Assembly (NCBI RefSeq): GCF_900142985.1
Contig: NZ_LT670849.1
Coordinates: 3,410,001 to 3,474,000, forward strand
Length of the DNA: 64,000 nucleotides
Origin: Bradyrhizobium erythrophlei
GTDB lineage: Bacteria > Pseudomonadota > Alphaproteobacteria > Rhizobiales > Xanthobacteraceae
Direction: 5' to 3'
Both the position numbers and the translations under genes were made by a program. Shown one piece after another: positions 34,754 through 43,878 of the stretch. Every line of letters starts with the position of its first letter. Positions within the stretch are counted from its first letter, which is position 1. The notes beneath the pieces were generated by a model. That model was not told where the DNA came from, did no database searches, and worked only from the letters and a program-made list of their open reading frames with translations.

Positions 34754-37700
34754 CTAGAAGAATGTCCAGGTGAACTTGCCCTTGGCGGTATGGACCTGGG
34801 CGTGCTGGGCGAGTTCGCCTTGATATTCGACGCCGAGCTTGACCTGTGCCGTGATGCGCCAGTCGACGCCGCCCTCGACCAGGGCGGAGTCGATGGCAAT
34901 CGGCACGCCGGCCACCGAGAAAACGCCGCCGCCATTCTGGAATGCCAGAGCCGCGGTGGGGGTGACATCGCCGAAGGCGTGCTGCCATGTCAGCGCGGCG
35001 TGCGGGTTCAGCACGGTGCCGCCGGGAAGCGTCCATAGCGTGCCCGCGCGCACGCCGAGCGAGGAATAGCCTATGTTCTCGTTGCTGGCCGATCCGGAAA
35101 GGGCGGCGATGCCGCCGTTCTCGGCGAACGCGGCGTCGTGGACGCGCACATAAGCCAGGCCTGCGAACGGCTCGATCGCGATCCGGCCGGTTGACGCGCC
35201 GTAGCCGACCTCGCCGAACGCCTGGCCGGTGTAGCCGTCGAGATGCGCCTTGGCGCTGTCGGCGAAGCCGGGGAAGGCGATCACGCGGCTGGTATCGATG
35301 CTGTCGAAAGAAACCACCGCGCCGCCGCGCAGGTGGAACGAGCCGTAGCTCGTGCCGGCGTAAGCGCCGAGCAGGGCGCTGTTGATCCCGGCCGTGCTCG
35401 ATCGCCCGTCGATATTGAGGTTGGTCGCGGTATAGCCGCCCATCAACCCGACCCGCATCGCGCCAAAGCGCGCATCGGTGCCGGTGAGGAAGCCGCTGAA
35501 GTTGCTGCGCAGAGCCGCCGCATTGCCGTTCGCATCGGCATCGACATGGCCGACGCCGCCCAAGCCTTGCACCCAGGTGGTCAGGTCGTGCCAGGTATCG
35601 GCGGCGGCCTTGGCGAAGCCGGTCGAGCTATCGACGCTTGCGGCATAGCTGAGCTCGGGCCCGCCGAAGGCGAGCGCGGCGGTGTTGCCGCTGGAATCCG
35701 ACTGACGCAGCCGGCCGAGGATGGTGTTGCGCGCGAACTGGGTCTCGTCGGCCTGGGTGTTCTGCACGCTGCCATAGACTTCGCCGGACAGCGCATTGAA
35801 AATCTGCTGCGCGCCGGCGATGCTGGTCTGGCCGAAAAGAATTGCCGTCAGCGCGTTCTGGGCGCCGGCGTTGAGCGCGTTCGCCACCGCTGTCTGGTTC
35901 GGCGTCGCCGCCGCCGTGTTGAATGGCTTGGCGGTGAGCGTCAGGTCCACTTCTTGTGGCGTCGGATAACTCAAGGTCGGCGACAGGAAGATGCTGCTGG
36001 TGGTGACGCCGGCAAAGGTGGTGCCGTTGGGGCTGCCCGCGGTCAGGATGGTGTAGTTGGTCGCCGTCAAATTGGCGGACTGCGCCAGTACCTGCACGGT
36101 GCCGCCGGTCAGCGTTGCCGTGCCGCCGACGGCGAGCTTGTCGGTCTGTCCCGCCGCATTGACATTGACGTTGAAGAACGAGCCGACGTTGAACTGGGTG
36201 TTGCCGGTCACGTTCAGCGTGGAGAACGGACTGGCGGCGCCGGGCGCGATCGTGCCGCCGTTCGCGATAGTGACGGTGCCGACGGTGCCCTGGCCGCCCA
36301 GCGTAGCGCCGGCATTCACTTGCACGGAGCTGGTGAGCGAGGCCCCGGGATGGCTGGCGTCGCCGACCACCAGCGTGCCGCTGCTAACTTGCGTAGAGAA
36401 AAATGAGGAAACGCCATTCAATGCCCACAGGCCGCTGGCCTGCACTTGAAGGGATTCCCAGCTCGTGAAATTATTATTGTTGTTGCCGGTGCCTTGCAGG
36501 ATGAGCGAGTCCCTAAAAGACTCCGCACTGACCACATCGCCATTGATCACCGTGCCGGTTCGCAGGATCAAGAAACTGGGAGTATTGCCGTCGAAACTGA
36601 TCGCCGTGCCGCCGGTCCCGGTGATGGTGCCGGCATTGATCACCGTCGCGTTAACGGAGTTGGTGTCGATGCCGATGGTCCCGGTGATGGTCCCGCCGGC
36701 CAGGTTGGTGACGGGGACGGGGGCGCCGTTCGAGATCGAGACGCCGGCTCCGGTTGTCCCGGTGATGGTGCCGGCATTGATCACCGAGTTGGCGAAGGCG
36801 TTGTTGCCAACAACCTGGACACCGTTGGTGGCGCCGGTGATGGTGCCGCCGGCCAGGTTGGTGACGCTGCCGCCGGCCTGAAGATTGACGCCATTGCCCG
36901 TCATGCCCGTGATGTTGCCGGCATTGAGGACGCTGCCGGAGCCGAGGAAGTATTGGACACCGTCGGTACCGCCGGTGATGGCGCCGCCCGCCAGATTGGA
37001 GACATTGGCGGAACCAACGAGCACGAATACGCCGGCAATGTTAAAAGTGGTGGGATTGGCGGTGGTGCCGGTGATGGTCCCGCTGTTGGTGACACTGCCG
37101 CCGTCGTTGAGCAGGACGCCAAAACCGCCGATGCTGCCGGCGTTGGTCACGGTGCCGGGGCTTCGCATAGGGATGTTAAGGGTGTTGTTGATATTGACGC
37201 CCCCGGCAATGCTGCCGCCAGACTGGTTGTTAACCGTCGCGCCTGCGCTGGAGGTGAAATCGCCGGCAATGGTGCCGGCGTTGGTCAACGTCCCGGTCGA
37301 AAAAAAATTGGCAAAGCCGGTGATGGTCCCGCCGCTCTGGTTGATGATATTGCCCGTTGCGACGCTGACATTGCCCTGGATCAGGCCGGCGTTGGTTACG
37401 GTGCCCGTGTTCGCAATGGACACACCCGTGATGGTGCCGCCGGCGAGGTTGGTCACGCTGCCGCCTTCGTCGAGCCGGACGCCGCCATTTACCCCACCCG
37501 TGATAGTGCCGGAATTGATGACGCTATTGCCCCCTACGGTGTTGAGGAAAATGCCCTCATCTAAGCCCCCTCCAACCCCGCCGTTGATCTGGCCCTGATT
37601 GATGACGTTCCAGCCAGTCAGCGTATCGCCGGTGACCCCGGGCGTCGGCCCCCCGGTCGGACCGATGACGGTGTTCGGCCCGAAGGTGAAGGTGCTGGTG

Positions 37701-37852
37701 TTGTTGCCGGTGGTCAGCGTGAAGGTGGTGGCCTGCGTGCCGTTGAAGCTCGCCGATTGCGCGCTTGCCTCGCCGGACAGGCCGGCCCCGAGCGCGAGCG
37801 ATACAGCGAAAAGCCCGCGCAAACACGCGCGGTTGAAAATCCGGACAGCCAT
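34754..37852 (-). CDS. autotransporter with beta-helical repeat passenger (type Va)
   Basis: About 1032 aa from the ATG at 37850-37852 (MAVRIFNRACLRG); an ATG five codons earlier is possible. A signal peptide ends near EASAQ. The passenger (about 40-480) has tandem degenerate repeats of the type NAGTITG; eight exact GTITG motifs plus many variants suggest a right-handed beta helix. A PATR-like region follows (ASLTSSVQVNAGATLGGQG). The last ~270 residues form a 12-strand outer-membrane barrel ending in WTFF, with the usual terminal Phe. It is probably surface-exposed or released; adhesin is a guess. A divergent regulator gene is adjacent. Confidence 0.9.
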   Translation of the reverse strand: MAVRIFNRACLRGLFAVSLALGAGLSGEASAQSASFNGTQATTFTLTTGNNTSTFTFGPNTVIGPTGGPTPGVTGDTLTGWNVINQGQINGGVGGGLDEGIFLNTVGGNSVINSGTITGGVNGGVRLDEGGSVTNLAGGTITGVSIANTGTVTNAGLIQGNVSVATGNIINQSGGTITGFANFFSTGTLTNAGTIAGDFTSSAGATVNNQSGGSIAGGVNINNTLNIPMRSPGTVTNAGSIGGFGVLLNDGGSVTNSGTITGTTANPTTFNIAGVFVLVGSANVSNLAGGAITGGTDGVQYFLGSGSVLNAGNITGMTGNGVNLQAGGSVTNLAGGTITGATNGVQVVGNNAFANSVINAGTITGTTGAGVSISNGAPVPVTNLAGGTITGTIGIDTNSVNATVINAGTITGTGGTAISFDGNTPSFLILRTGTVINGDVVSAESFRDSLILQGTGNNNNNFTSWESLQVQASGLWALNGVSSFFSTQVSSGTLVVGDASHPGASLTSSVQVNAGATLGGQGTVGTVTIANGGTIAPGAASPFSTLNVTGNTQFNVGSFFNVNVNAAGQTDKLAVGGTATLTGGTVQVLAQSANLTATNYTILTAGSPNGTTFAGVTTSSIFLSPTLSYPTPQEVDLTLTAKPFNTAAATPNQTAVANALNAGAQNALTAILFGQTSIAGAQQIFNALSGEVYGSVQNTQADETQFARNTILGRLRQSDSSGNTAALAFGGPELSYAASVDSSTGFAKAAADTWHDLTTWVQGLGGVGHVDADANGNAAALRSNFSGFLTGTDARFGAMRVGLMGGYTATNLNIDGRSSTAGINSALLGAYAGTSYGSFHLRGGAVVSFDSIDTSRVIAFPGFADSAKAHLDGYTGQAFGEVGYGASTGRIAIEPFAGLAYVRVHDAAFAENGGIAALSGSASNENIGYSSLGVRAGTLWTLPGGTVLNPHAALTWQHAFGDVTPTAALAFQNGGGVFSVAGVPIAIDSALVEGGVDWRITAQVKLGVEYQGELAQHAQVHTAKGKFTWTFF

Positions 37853-38205
37853 GACCCACGCCCCCATGAACCCGGTGGCAGTCGGTTTGACCCCGTCCCG
37901 CCTAACCTACGTTTTTTTTGTGGTTACCGTTTTCGCAAACGCCCCGTTCGACAACAACCGCTAGCGGCGTCGTCCCTGCGCACGCCCGCGGAACATTTTG
38001 CGTGCAATTCGCGAATCTTGCGCACCGTGATAAATCCGCACCGCAAACTGTCACTGCGGAATTCAAACCTGTTATCTCAGACGCGCTTCACCCTCTCGCA
38101 GCCGAGCGCAGTTGGGTTAATCCGGTGGTGACTGAAGCATCCTCTCTCTCATTGGTTCCAGTTCTGGAACCGTCCATCTTTCCTGCTCCTGCGTCGAAAG
38201 AACCC
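37853..38205. other. divergent promoter region, autotransporter/regulator
   Basis: 353 bases between divergent genes. The open frame of the regulator runs back to 37918, but its 96 extra codons look noncoding. A poly-T tract lies at 37912-37919 (CTACGTTTTTTTTG), which on the minus strand is an A tract upstream of the autotransporter. No repeat or clear sigma-70 hexamer pair stands out. Confidence 0.45.
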
Positions 38206-39096
38206 ATGTCCGATTCCATCCCGCCGTTTGCAGGAACCTATCGTCCGCCAGAGGAAATTCTGGCGCATCCGAGGTTTTCGGCGGCGCGGGCGGCTTTCGT
38301 CGAAGCGGTGCTCGGGCTTTACGAGGGCAATGCGTTCCTCAATCGCCTGCTGCTCGAGGCGGTGCGCCAGGTCACATTCAACATGATCGTGCAGCTCCAC
38401 TGCCGATACGAGGAGGCCGACCGGTCGACCTGGCCGACCATGCGGCTATTGAAGCAGCAGATGGTGGTGTTCGGGTTGTCGAGCCCGCGCCGCATCGAGG
38501 ACCTCGTCGCCAAGCTGGTCCGTTTCGGTTTTCTCGCGCGGCGTCCATCGCTGCGCGATGGCCGGGTCCGCCTCCTGACGCCGACCGCCAAGATGATGTC
38601 GCTCGATCTGGATTGGCTGGCCGCGCTTCATCGCCCGTTGCAGGTCATGTTCCCGGATATCGGCTATTCGCAGCCGATCAAGCGCGATGTTGCGTTTCAG
38701 CGCGCCCAGCGCGTGGTGGCGCTGGGCTTTTCCGCCAGGGGCGCAGATGTTCTTGCAAGCAATCCCGGCATGTTTCTATTCCATACCCGCGATGCCGGCG
38801 TGACGATCCTGGTCAAGCTCATCCAGATGACGATGGCTGCCGGCAACAGCGCGGTAGAGCTGTCCTACAGCGATATCGGCGACCGGTTCGGCGTGTCGCG
38901 CACCCATGTGCGGAAGTTGCTCCAGGACGCGGAGCGTGCGGATCTCGTGCAGCTATCGGGCCAGGGCGAACGCCTGGTCACGTTGAAGCCCGCGATGTTA
39001 AGTGCGTTCGACCGCTTCGTTGCCGAGGGCATGTCTGGACACGATCTGCTGTTTGGCATCGCGCTGAGCCGGATGACAAGCGCGGCCGGCGCGTGA
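38206..39096 (+). CDS. DNA-binding regulator with two winged-helix segments
   Basis: About 296 aa from ATG 38206 (MSDSIPPFAGTYRPPEEIL); the frame is open further upstream, but that part is not protein-like. Two probable DNA-binding segments are visible. A MarR-like region with a wing (RIEDLVAKLVRFGFLARRPS, DGRVRLLTPT) lies at about 115-150. A C-terminal Crp-like HTH is YSDIGDRFGVSRTHVRKLLQ. No effector domain is recognised. Being divergent from the autotransporter, it may control that gene. Confidence 0.7.
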   Translation: MSDSIPPFAGTYRPPEEILAHPRFSAARAAFVEAVLGLYEGNAFLNRLLLEAVRQVTFNMIVQLHCRYEEADRSTWPTMRLLKQQMVVFGLSSPRRIEDLVAKLVRFGFLARRPSLRDGRVRLLTPTAKMMSLDLDWLAALHRPLQVMFPDIGYSQPIKRDVAFQRAQRVVALGFSARGADVLASNPGMFLFHTRDAGVTILVKLIQMTMAAGNSAVELSYSDIGDRFGVSRTHVRKLLQDAERADLVQLSGQGERLVTLKPAMLSAFDRFVAEGMSGHDLLFGIALSRMTSAAGA

Positions 39097-39284
39097 AACG
39101 CCAGCGCATGATGAAACAGCGCTCGATCAGCGCGATAGTGCTGGATCGAAGCCCGTCGCAGTTTCGCTAATTGGAGCGCGCAGCCGGCGCCCGCGTCATA
39201 GCACCACGGAGAAGGAGTATTGCCCATCTTCATCGGCCGTGGCGCGCCATTTGCTCATTCAAGCCGAGCCGACGATGGAGCAGT

Positions 39285-40103
39285 TCAGCTGCACCCGCCG
39301 CATCCACCGCCTCCGCCCCCGCCACAACCTCCGCCGCCACCACACCCGCTGCCATTGCTCATGGTCTGAGAGGCCGCGTAGACCGAGGCATAGGCGGTGC
39401 CCGATAGAACGACGGCGCCCGACAGCGCCACGGCAAGAAGCAGTTCATGATCGAGCGGCGCGCGCGAAGCCCGTGCATTGCCGGCCTGATAGCTCTTCAG
39501 AACTTCACTGCCGGCCCGCGTCCGCGTCGGACGCGTCGCCAGTGCGATCCCGGCCACGACGGTCAGAAAAAGAAGGACGACCAGAAAGCCGATGGGATGA
39601 TGTCGTCCCTCGCCGATGTAGGCTTTCGTGACGCCGAACGCCAAAAGCAGGAGGACGAAGGGCAGGGTCTCCTTGCGGAACGACGCCATCTGTTCGTCGC
39701 TCGGGCAATAACCGAGCTGTTGCAAACTTTCCTGAAGCCGCTCGACCAGCGGCTTGACCGCCTTTTGAAACTGCTGCCGCGTCATCAACGGCTGCACCGA
39801 AAGAAGCGGCGGCCGGTCCATCAGGCCGGTTAGCGGCGTCTGGTTGGTGACGATGATCTTGTAGTCGCCGGGAGCGATGGTGGCGCCGCCGCCCGACATC
39901 AGATTGACCAGCACCGCGTCGCCGACGCGGCGCGGGCCACCGGCGAGATAGGCCAACTCCAATACTCCCAACCGGTGCGTGAAGTGGTTCTCGGGGCCGA
40001 TCGACGATCTCATTCTGACGCCCATCAAGAATATGATGGCGGCGAGCGCAATGTAGAGCGAAAGGAAGGGACCAGCGGTCCAGTCGAACGGATTCCAGGT
40101 CAT
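39285..40103 (-). CDS. TIGR04222-like membrane protein with Gly/Cys-rich tail
   Basis: 272 aa. One N-terminal membrane helix (PFLSLYIALAAIIFLMGVRM) is followed by a cytoplasmic domain with LGVLELAYLAGGPRRVGDAV, which resembles TIGR04222-domain proteins. Two central helices (about 150-190) and one near 225-245 follow. It ends with a low-complexity Gly/Cys tail of about 20 residues, GCGGGGGCGG-type. The gene follows the 208-codon gene by 3 bases and is surely cotranscribed. I recall TIGR04222 proteins paired with such partners; function unknown. A Cys-rich tail could bind metal or be a cross-linked surface tail. Confidence 0.72.
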   Translation of the reverse strand: MTWNPFDWTAGPFLSLYIALAAIIFLMGVRMRSSIGPENHFTHRLGVLELAYLAGGPRRVGDAVLVNLMSGGGATIAPGDYKIIVTNQTPLTGLMDRPPLLSVQPLMTRQQFQKAVKPLVERLQESLQQLGYCPSDEQMASFRKETLPFVLLLLAFGVTKAYIGEGRHHPIGFLVVLLFLTVVAGIALATRPTRTRAGSEVLKSYQAGNARASRAPLDHELLLAVALSGAVVLSGTAYASVYAASQTMSNGSGCGGGGGCGGGGGGGCGGCS

Positions 40104-40106
40104 CGT

Positions 40107-40697
40107 TCACCTCCTGAGTAGACGGCGAATCCATGCGACGGGTTTGGGCAAGATAAACCAACGGCTTCGGTCCGTCGCATGGTAGCGCGGGCCAGCGAAG
40201 CGCAGATGCGTCGCGGGCCAGAGCTGTGGACTCGGTGGTCCGAACAGGCGCTCGTGCAATGCGAGCGTCTCGGCATATTGCCGGCGATAGGTCATCTGGG
40301 CTTCGGGGCCGCCGGGCGTGGGATCGTGGTGTAGCTGCGCCCGCAGCGTCTCTCCGCACCATCGATCCCAATAGTCGCGCGAATAGATGAGATGCTGATG
40401 CCAGACCTCGTCGACGATTTCGCTGGGTGTGACCGGCGTCGGCGACACGATGGCGAGAAAGCAAAAGCGCCGATAGGCATCGACGGCCGCGCGGGCGTCC
40501 TCAAGACTCCAGCCGTGGTCGCGCGCCAGCCGTTGGGTAAAATTCAGTGCTGTGTCGGGTTCGAAGTCGTGCCGCTCGACGCGCTGCCACAGCTCTTGCC
40601 GTGCCGGCGTCCAAACGGGCTCGTCGGACTGAATGTCAATCTTGAACGTCGCTCGTTGCAACGAAAGCTCGCGATGTTGGTCCATGACGGATAGCAT
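40107..40697 (-). CDS. glycine-rich-domain-like (DUF1399-type) protein
   Basis: About 196 aa from ATG 40697 (MLSVMDQHRELSLQ); an in-frame ATG at 40733 is possible but less likely. The core YRRFCFLAIVSPTPVTPS, then EVWHQHLIYSRDYWDRWC, carries the conserved WHxHLxYxxDYW motif of DUF1399/GRDP-like proteins, whose His residues may bind metal. A basic amphipathic C-terminus follows. Partner of the TIGR04222-like membrane protein immediately downstream. Function unknown. Confidence 0.72.
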   Translation of the reverse strand: MLSVMDQHRELSLQRATFKIDIQSDEPVWTPARQELWQRVERHDFEPDTALNFTQRLARDHGWSLEDARAAVDAYRRFCFLAIVSPTPVTPSEIVDEVWHQHLIYSRDYWDRWCGETLRAQLHHDPTPGGPEAQMTYRRQYAETLALHERLFGPPSPQLWPATHLRFAGPRYHATDRSRWFILPKPVAWIRRLLRR

Positions 40698-40903
40698 CGG
40701 ATCTCTAGCGAACGATGGGCATTGCCACGCCAATTATATCGAATCGATTATAACAAAATTTGTGGTTCCGCGGTGGAAGCCGGACGCCCTTACCGTTCCA
40801 GGCGCGTCATTTGGCCACCATAAGCCGTCAACTCATTGTCACGACGACTTTGCGTCACGACGGCTTTGCTTGTGCCTGCCCAGTTAAAGGTGAAGTGCGA
40901 CGG

Positions 40904-42544
40904 TCAGCCTTCCGGCAATCCGAGTTCGACCATCTGCTGGAGGATCTTTTCGCTCTGTTGCCGGTAAGCCTCGCCGGTCTCGCCAGCATTGGTAGGCACC
41001 CTGACGTTGGCGGCCGTCGATCCCGGCCTCATCGCAAGTCCCTTGGCCATGGTGGCCTTTGCCTCGTCCAATCGTCCCAGGCGCAGATAGGCCACGGCCA
41101 GCAGCATGTATGAACGTCCCGATGCCGGCGTGATGGCGATCGATCGTTGCAGCCACGGCACCGCGTCTTCGTTGCGTTCCATGAGCACGTCGGCCCATCC
41201 AGCCCCGAGCAGCCAGGTCCAGCGCGATACCTCAGGCGTATTGAATCGGTCGGCTTGCTGGAACGAGGCCAGCGCGTCCTCGAAACGTCCGAGCTGAATC
41301 TGGGCGAGACCGATATGGTAAAGCGCCATTCCGTCCCACGGGTCCAGGCTCAGCGTTTTCGCACAAGCGACAAGGCTCTCGACGAATGCGGTGGTGGCGC
41401 TGAGAAAGCGGCAATAGGCTTCCAGCGCCGGAATGGAATCCGGCTTGACGCGCAACGCATGCTCTAGCGTCGCCCTGGCGCTGGCCCGCGCCGCCGCGCC
41501 GTCCGCCGGACTGTACCAGACCATCTGAATGCCGCGGAGCTGAAGGGCCGCAAGCGAGACGGCGATGTCGACGTTGTCGGGATCGTCGGTGAGCGCCTTG
41601 ACCAGGATCGCCTGCGCCGTTTCGAAGCGGTCACGCGAGGTTTGCATGATGGAGGCGGTCGCCTGCTCGATGACGGCGCTGGTGCCGTGAATCGGCGTGT
41701 TGGCATCGAGCAGTTCGCCGATGCGTACCGCCAACGGATGACCGATGCCGGCGGCGAGCCGAGATAGCTGCATCGGCACGTCGGTTTCTTCCAGCATGAT
41801 CGACACCGGCGCCGTCCACACGATTTCGCCGGTCGCGATCCGGGTCATGCGCGCGCGGACGTCCCATGACCGCTCGCTCTTGCGCAATTCGCCCTGCACC
41901 GCGAAGTCGGCCTGCGCCGGGCGCGGGCCCAGCGCTGCGATCGATGGCGCCGATACCCGGATCGTCTCGATCTTCGCGAGGCCATCGGCAAGGCGCTGCG
42001 TCACGTTTGAGGCCATCGCGATGGCCTCACTGTCGCCGTCGGCGGCGACGATCGGCATCACCGCAATGATGGGCGGGGTCGACCTGAACACGCCGGGCCT
42101 GACCATCGTCGTGACAAAAGCCGCAACGGCGATCGCGCAGCCGACCGCGACCGCGGCAAGGCGGCGCGAGCCGGACGGCCATCGCGGTGCAGCTTCGCTG
42201 GTCCCGCTCGCCTTGGCCGGCGGAACATTCGCGGACAATGGCGATTGTGCGCCCATGGTCGCCGGATCGGTCGAGACGGCGGCCGTGAAGAGGTAGCCTT
42301 GGCCGGAAACCAGCTTGATCAGTTGGCGCTGATCGTCGCCGAGCGCGGTCCTGAGTTCCCGGATGCACTGAAACAGGCTGTCGTCGCCGACGTGGACGTT
42401 CGGCCAGACCACATCCATGATCTCTTGCTTGGTCACCACGCGTCCGGCGTTGCCTGCCAGCAGGTTCAGGAGGCCGAACGTCTTCGGTCGGAGCCGGATG
42501 GCGTCGCCGTCGGGACCGCGCAACTCGGCGCGCGGCAGATCCAA
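40904..42544 (-). CDS. CadC-like winged-helix membrane regulator with TPR domain
   Basis: 546 aa. An OmpR/CadC-type winged helix opens the protein (LRPKTFGLLNLLAGNAGR, IMDVVWPNVHVGDDSLFQCI, GYLFTAAV). A linker and one membrane helix follow (RRLAAVAVGCAIAVAAFVTTMV, about 125-147), then a periplasmic domain with TPR repeats (LEHALRVKPDSIPALEAYCR; WDGMALYHIGLAQIQLGRF). The start is uncertain: the frame opens at TTG 42544 and no ATG precedes it before a stop at about 42570. A neighbouring frame reads EYPRGDRAALPA just upstream, so a 5' frameshift is possible. Signal and targets unknown. Confidence 0.75.
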   Translation of the reverse strand: MDLPRAELRGPDGDAIRLRPKTFGLLNLLAGNAGRVVTKQEIMDVVWPNVHVGDDSLFQCIRELRTALGDDQRQLIKLVSGQGYLFTAAVSTDPATMGAQSPLSANVPPAKASGTSEAAPRWPSGSRRLAAVAVGCAIAVAAFVTTMVRPGVFRSTPPIIAVMPIVAADGDSEAIAMASNVTQRLADGLAKIETIRVSAPSIAALGPRPAQADFAVQGELRKSERSWDVRARMTRIATGEIVWTAPVSIMLEETDVPMQLSRLAAGIGHPLAVRIGELLDANTPIHGTSAVIEQATASIMQTSRDRFETAQAILVKALTDDPDNVDIAVSLAALQLRGIQMVWYSPADGAAARASARATLEHALRVKPDSIPALEAYCRFLSATTAFVESLVACAKTLSLDPWDGMALYHIGLAQIQLGRFEDALASFQQADRFNTPEVSRWTWLLGAGWADVLMERNEDAVPWLQRSIAITPASGRSYMLLAVAYLRLGRLDEAKATMAKGLAMRPGSTAANVRVPTNAGETGEAYRQQSEKILQQMVELGLPEG

Positions 42545-42922
42545 TTCAAAGCCGGCAACGCAGCACGATCCCCTCGGGGGTACTCAAACCATTGATGCCG
42601 AGGCGATATCAGAAAGTGGCCATATCTGAAAATGCCGACAAACAGGCTCTGGGCCCAAAATATCAGAAAAACTTCAGAAAGTACCGGAGCGGCTGTCAGG
42701 ACTGTCCGCAGAAGGACAGATATGGTCGCCTCGGTAAAATCATAGCGGCAAAACCATATCCGGAGTTGTGTCGACCTTGGCGGGGGCTGGGGTCGCGCGA
42801 GCCGATCTCCGGGTGATCGGCAACCAAGGGGCGATGCATTCCTTACCAATGGCGATGACCGATCGCGCCGCAAGCCAGCTCAACGCTCTGCCGGGTCAGT
42901 CATGAACGTGGCGAAGGCCTAA
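42545..42922. other. intergenic region with inverted repeats upstream of CadC-like gene
   Basis: About 380 bases. ATATGGT at 42720-42726 pairs with ACCATAT at 42753-42759 around 26 bases. ATATCAGAAA-type motifs recur at about 42609, 42658 and 42673. No gene is evident. The region could hold the CadC-like regulator's own operators. Confidence 0.45.
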
Positions 42923-43020
42923 GTGCTTGGGACCGCCGTCGGGGCCGATTATTCGGCCTCGGCATATACGTCAGCCGGCTTTGCGCTGGCCGGCGGCGGG
43001 ACCAATTTCAGCGCGTCGTC
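42923..43020 (+). pseudogene. autotransporter barrel fragment
   Basis: A plus-strand frame reads GTAVGADYSASAYTSAGFAL then AGGGTNFSAS, closely like the conserved barrel segment of classical autotransporters (GADYR...GFALAGGGTNF). Homology-like sequence stops after about 33 codons and runs into the 3' end of the TetR gene. It is therefore a small remnant, not a working gene. It differs from the barrel of the intact autotransporter at 34754-37852, so it came from another paralogue. Confidence 0.6.
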
Positions 43021-43071
43021 GTCGTCGGGCGCTGCATCGCGTGACGGCCGGCAATTCTTCAACTCGCGCAT

Positions 43072-43770
43072 TCAGCCGCCATGGCGGCAGGCGGCCAGAA
43101 AGAACGGAACGCGGCCTTTGACGTGGGCAGTGACTTCCTCGCTCAACACGTCGACCTTCTGTTCAGCCAGTCCACGCATCAGCATCGGCATCACGACCAG
43201 ATCGAGGAAGGCTCTTGCCGTCACCGCGATGCGCTCGGGTGCAAAGGCCGGCAACCGGCCGATTTCATCGGTCTGCGCCATTTCGCCAAGGAAGCCGACG
43301 GCGACTTCCGTGCTGAGCTTTTGCGCGTTTCGGCTGACCTGGGAGGCAATCTCCGGGAAGCGGTTGACCTCGGCGATGGCGAGCCGCAACAGCGCCATCC
43401 TTTCGCTCTCCAGCGTCCATTGCAGCATCGCGATCGCAACCCGCACAAGGCGCTCCTCGATCGTCCCATCGATCGACATATCGCTCTTGAACTGCGCGAT
43501 CCGCCCGACAACGTCGCGCATCACGACCGCGGTAAAGAGGGCGCGCTTGTCGCCGATTCGCGCATAAATCGTCGGCTTGCCTGACCGCGCAGCCACCGCG
43601 ATTTCATCGATGCTGCTGCCCTCGAAGCCACGCTCAAGAAAGACCTTGTGAGCGGCGTCCAGGATCCGCTCCTCGACCTCGCCCTCCATTTCCTTTGGCG
43701 GGCGTCCCAGCCGCACGGTCGCGCGGGCCGGTGATTTGCGACGCGCTGGCTCTTCCCTTAAATCATTCAT
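43072..43770 (-). CDS. TetR/AcrR-family repressor of the EmrAB operon
   Basis: 232 aa. The TetR HTH lies at about 33-80 (ILDAAHKVFLERGFEGSS, then IDEIAVAARSGKPTIYARIG), after a basic leader. The C-terminal domain, with VNRFPEIASQVSRNAQKLS, resembles AefR-like TetR_C regulators. It is divergent from the EmrA/EmrB genes with 172 bases between, containing a palindrome overlapping the efflux promoter, so repression of that operon and of itself is the simple model. Ligand unknown. Confidence 0.9.
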   Translation of the reverse strand: MNDLREEPARRKSPARATVRLGRPPKEMEGEVEERILDAAHKVFLERGFEGSSIDEIAVAARSGKPTIYARIGDKRALFTAVVMRDVVGRIAQFKSDMSIDGTIEERLVRVAIAMLQWTLESERMALLRLAIAEVNRFPEIASQVSRNAQKLSTEVAVGFLGEMAQTDEIGRLPAFAPERIAVTARAFLDLVVMPMLMRGLAEQKVDVLSEEVTAHVKGRVPFFLAACRHGG

Positions 43771-43857
43771 TTTACTGTATATTCCTGGATCCTGTGCAAT
43801 TCGGACGGTGAGATCTCTCCCCGCAATTTACGCACATCCGGCCCTGAAATCAAATAA

Positions 43858-43874
43858 AACTGAACAGTACAGTT
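43858..43874. promoter_or_regulatory. probable TetR operator
   Basis: AACTGAACAGTACAGTT, a perfect 5-bp inverted repeat (AACTG/CAGTT) around 7 bases. Further ACTGTA/TACAGT half sites lie at 43776 (next to the TetR start) and 43912-43917. It ends 4 bases upstream of the -35 box. Confidence 0.6.
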
Positions 43875-43878
43875 CTTA

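Noticed and set aside
36600..37560. Repeated 18-30 bp units as a possible CRISPR array
   Set aside because: Units are degenerate, in frame and encode the beta-helical passenger; no constant repeat/spacer pattern or cas genes. No CRISPR array was seen anywhere in the window.
35243..37564. Long plus-strand frames with Gly/Ala/Asp repeats opposite the autotransporter, looking like a repeat protein
   Set aside because: The repeats mirror the NAGTITG repeats of the real minus-strand gene, which has a signal peptide and a complete barrel.
39505..40464. A 319-codon minus-strand frame overlapping the TIGR04222-like and DUF1399-like genes
   Set aside because: Out-of-frame shadow across two genes that have better start, composition and motifs.
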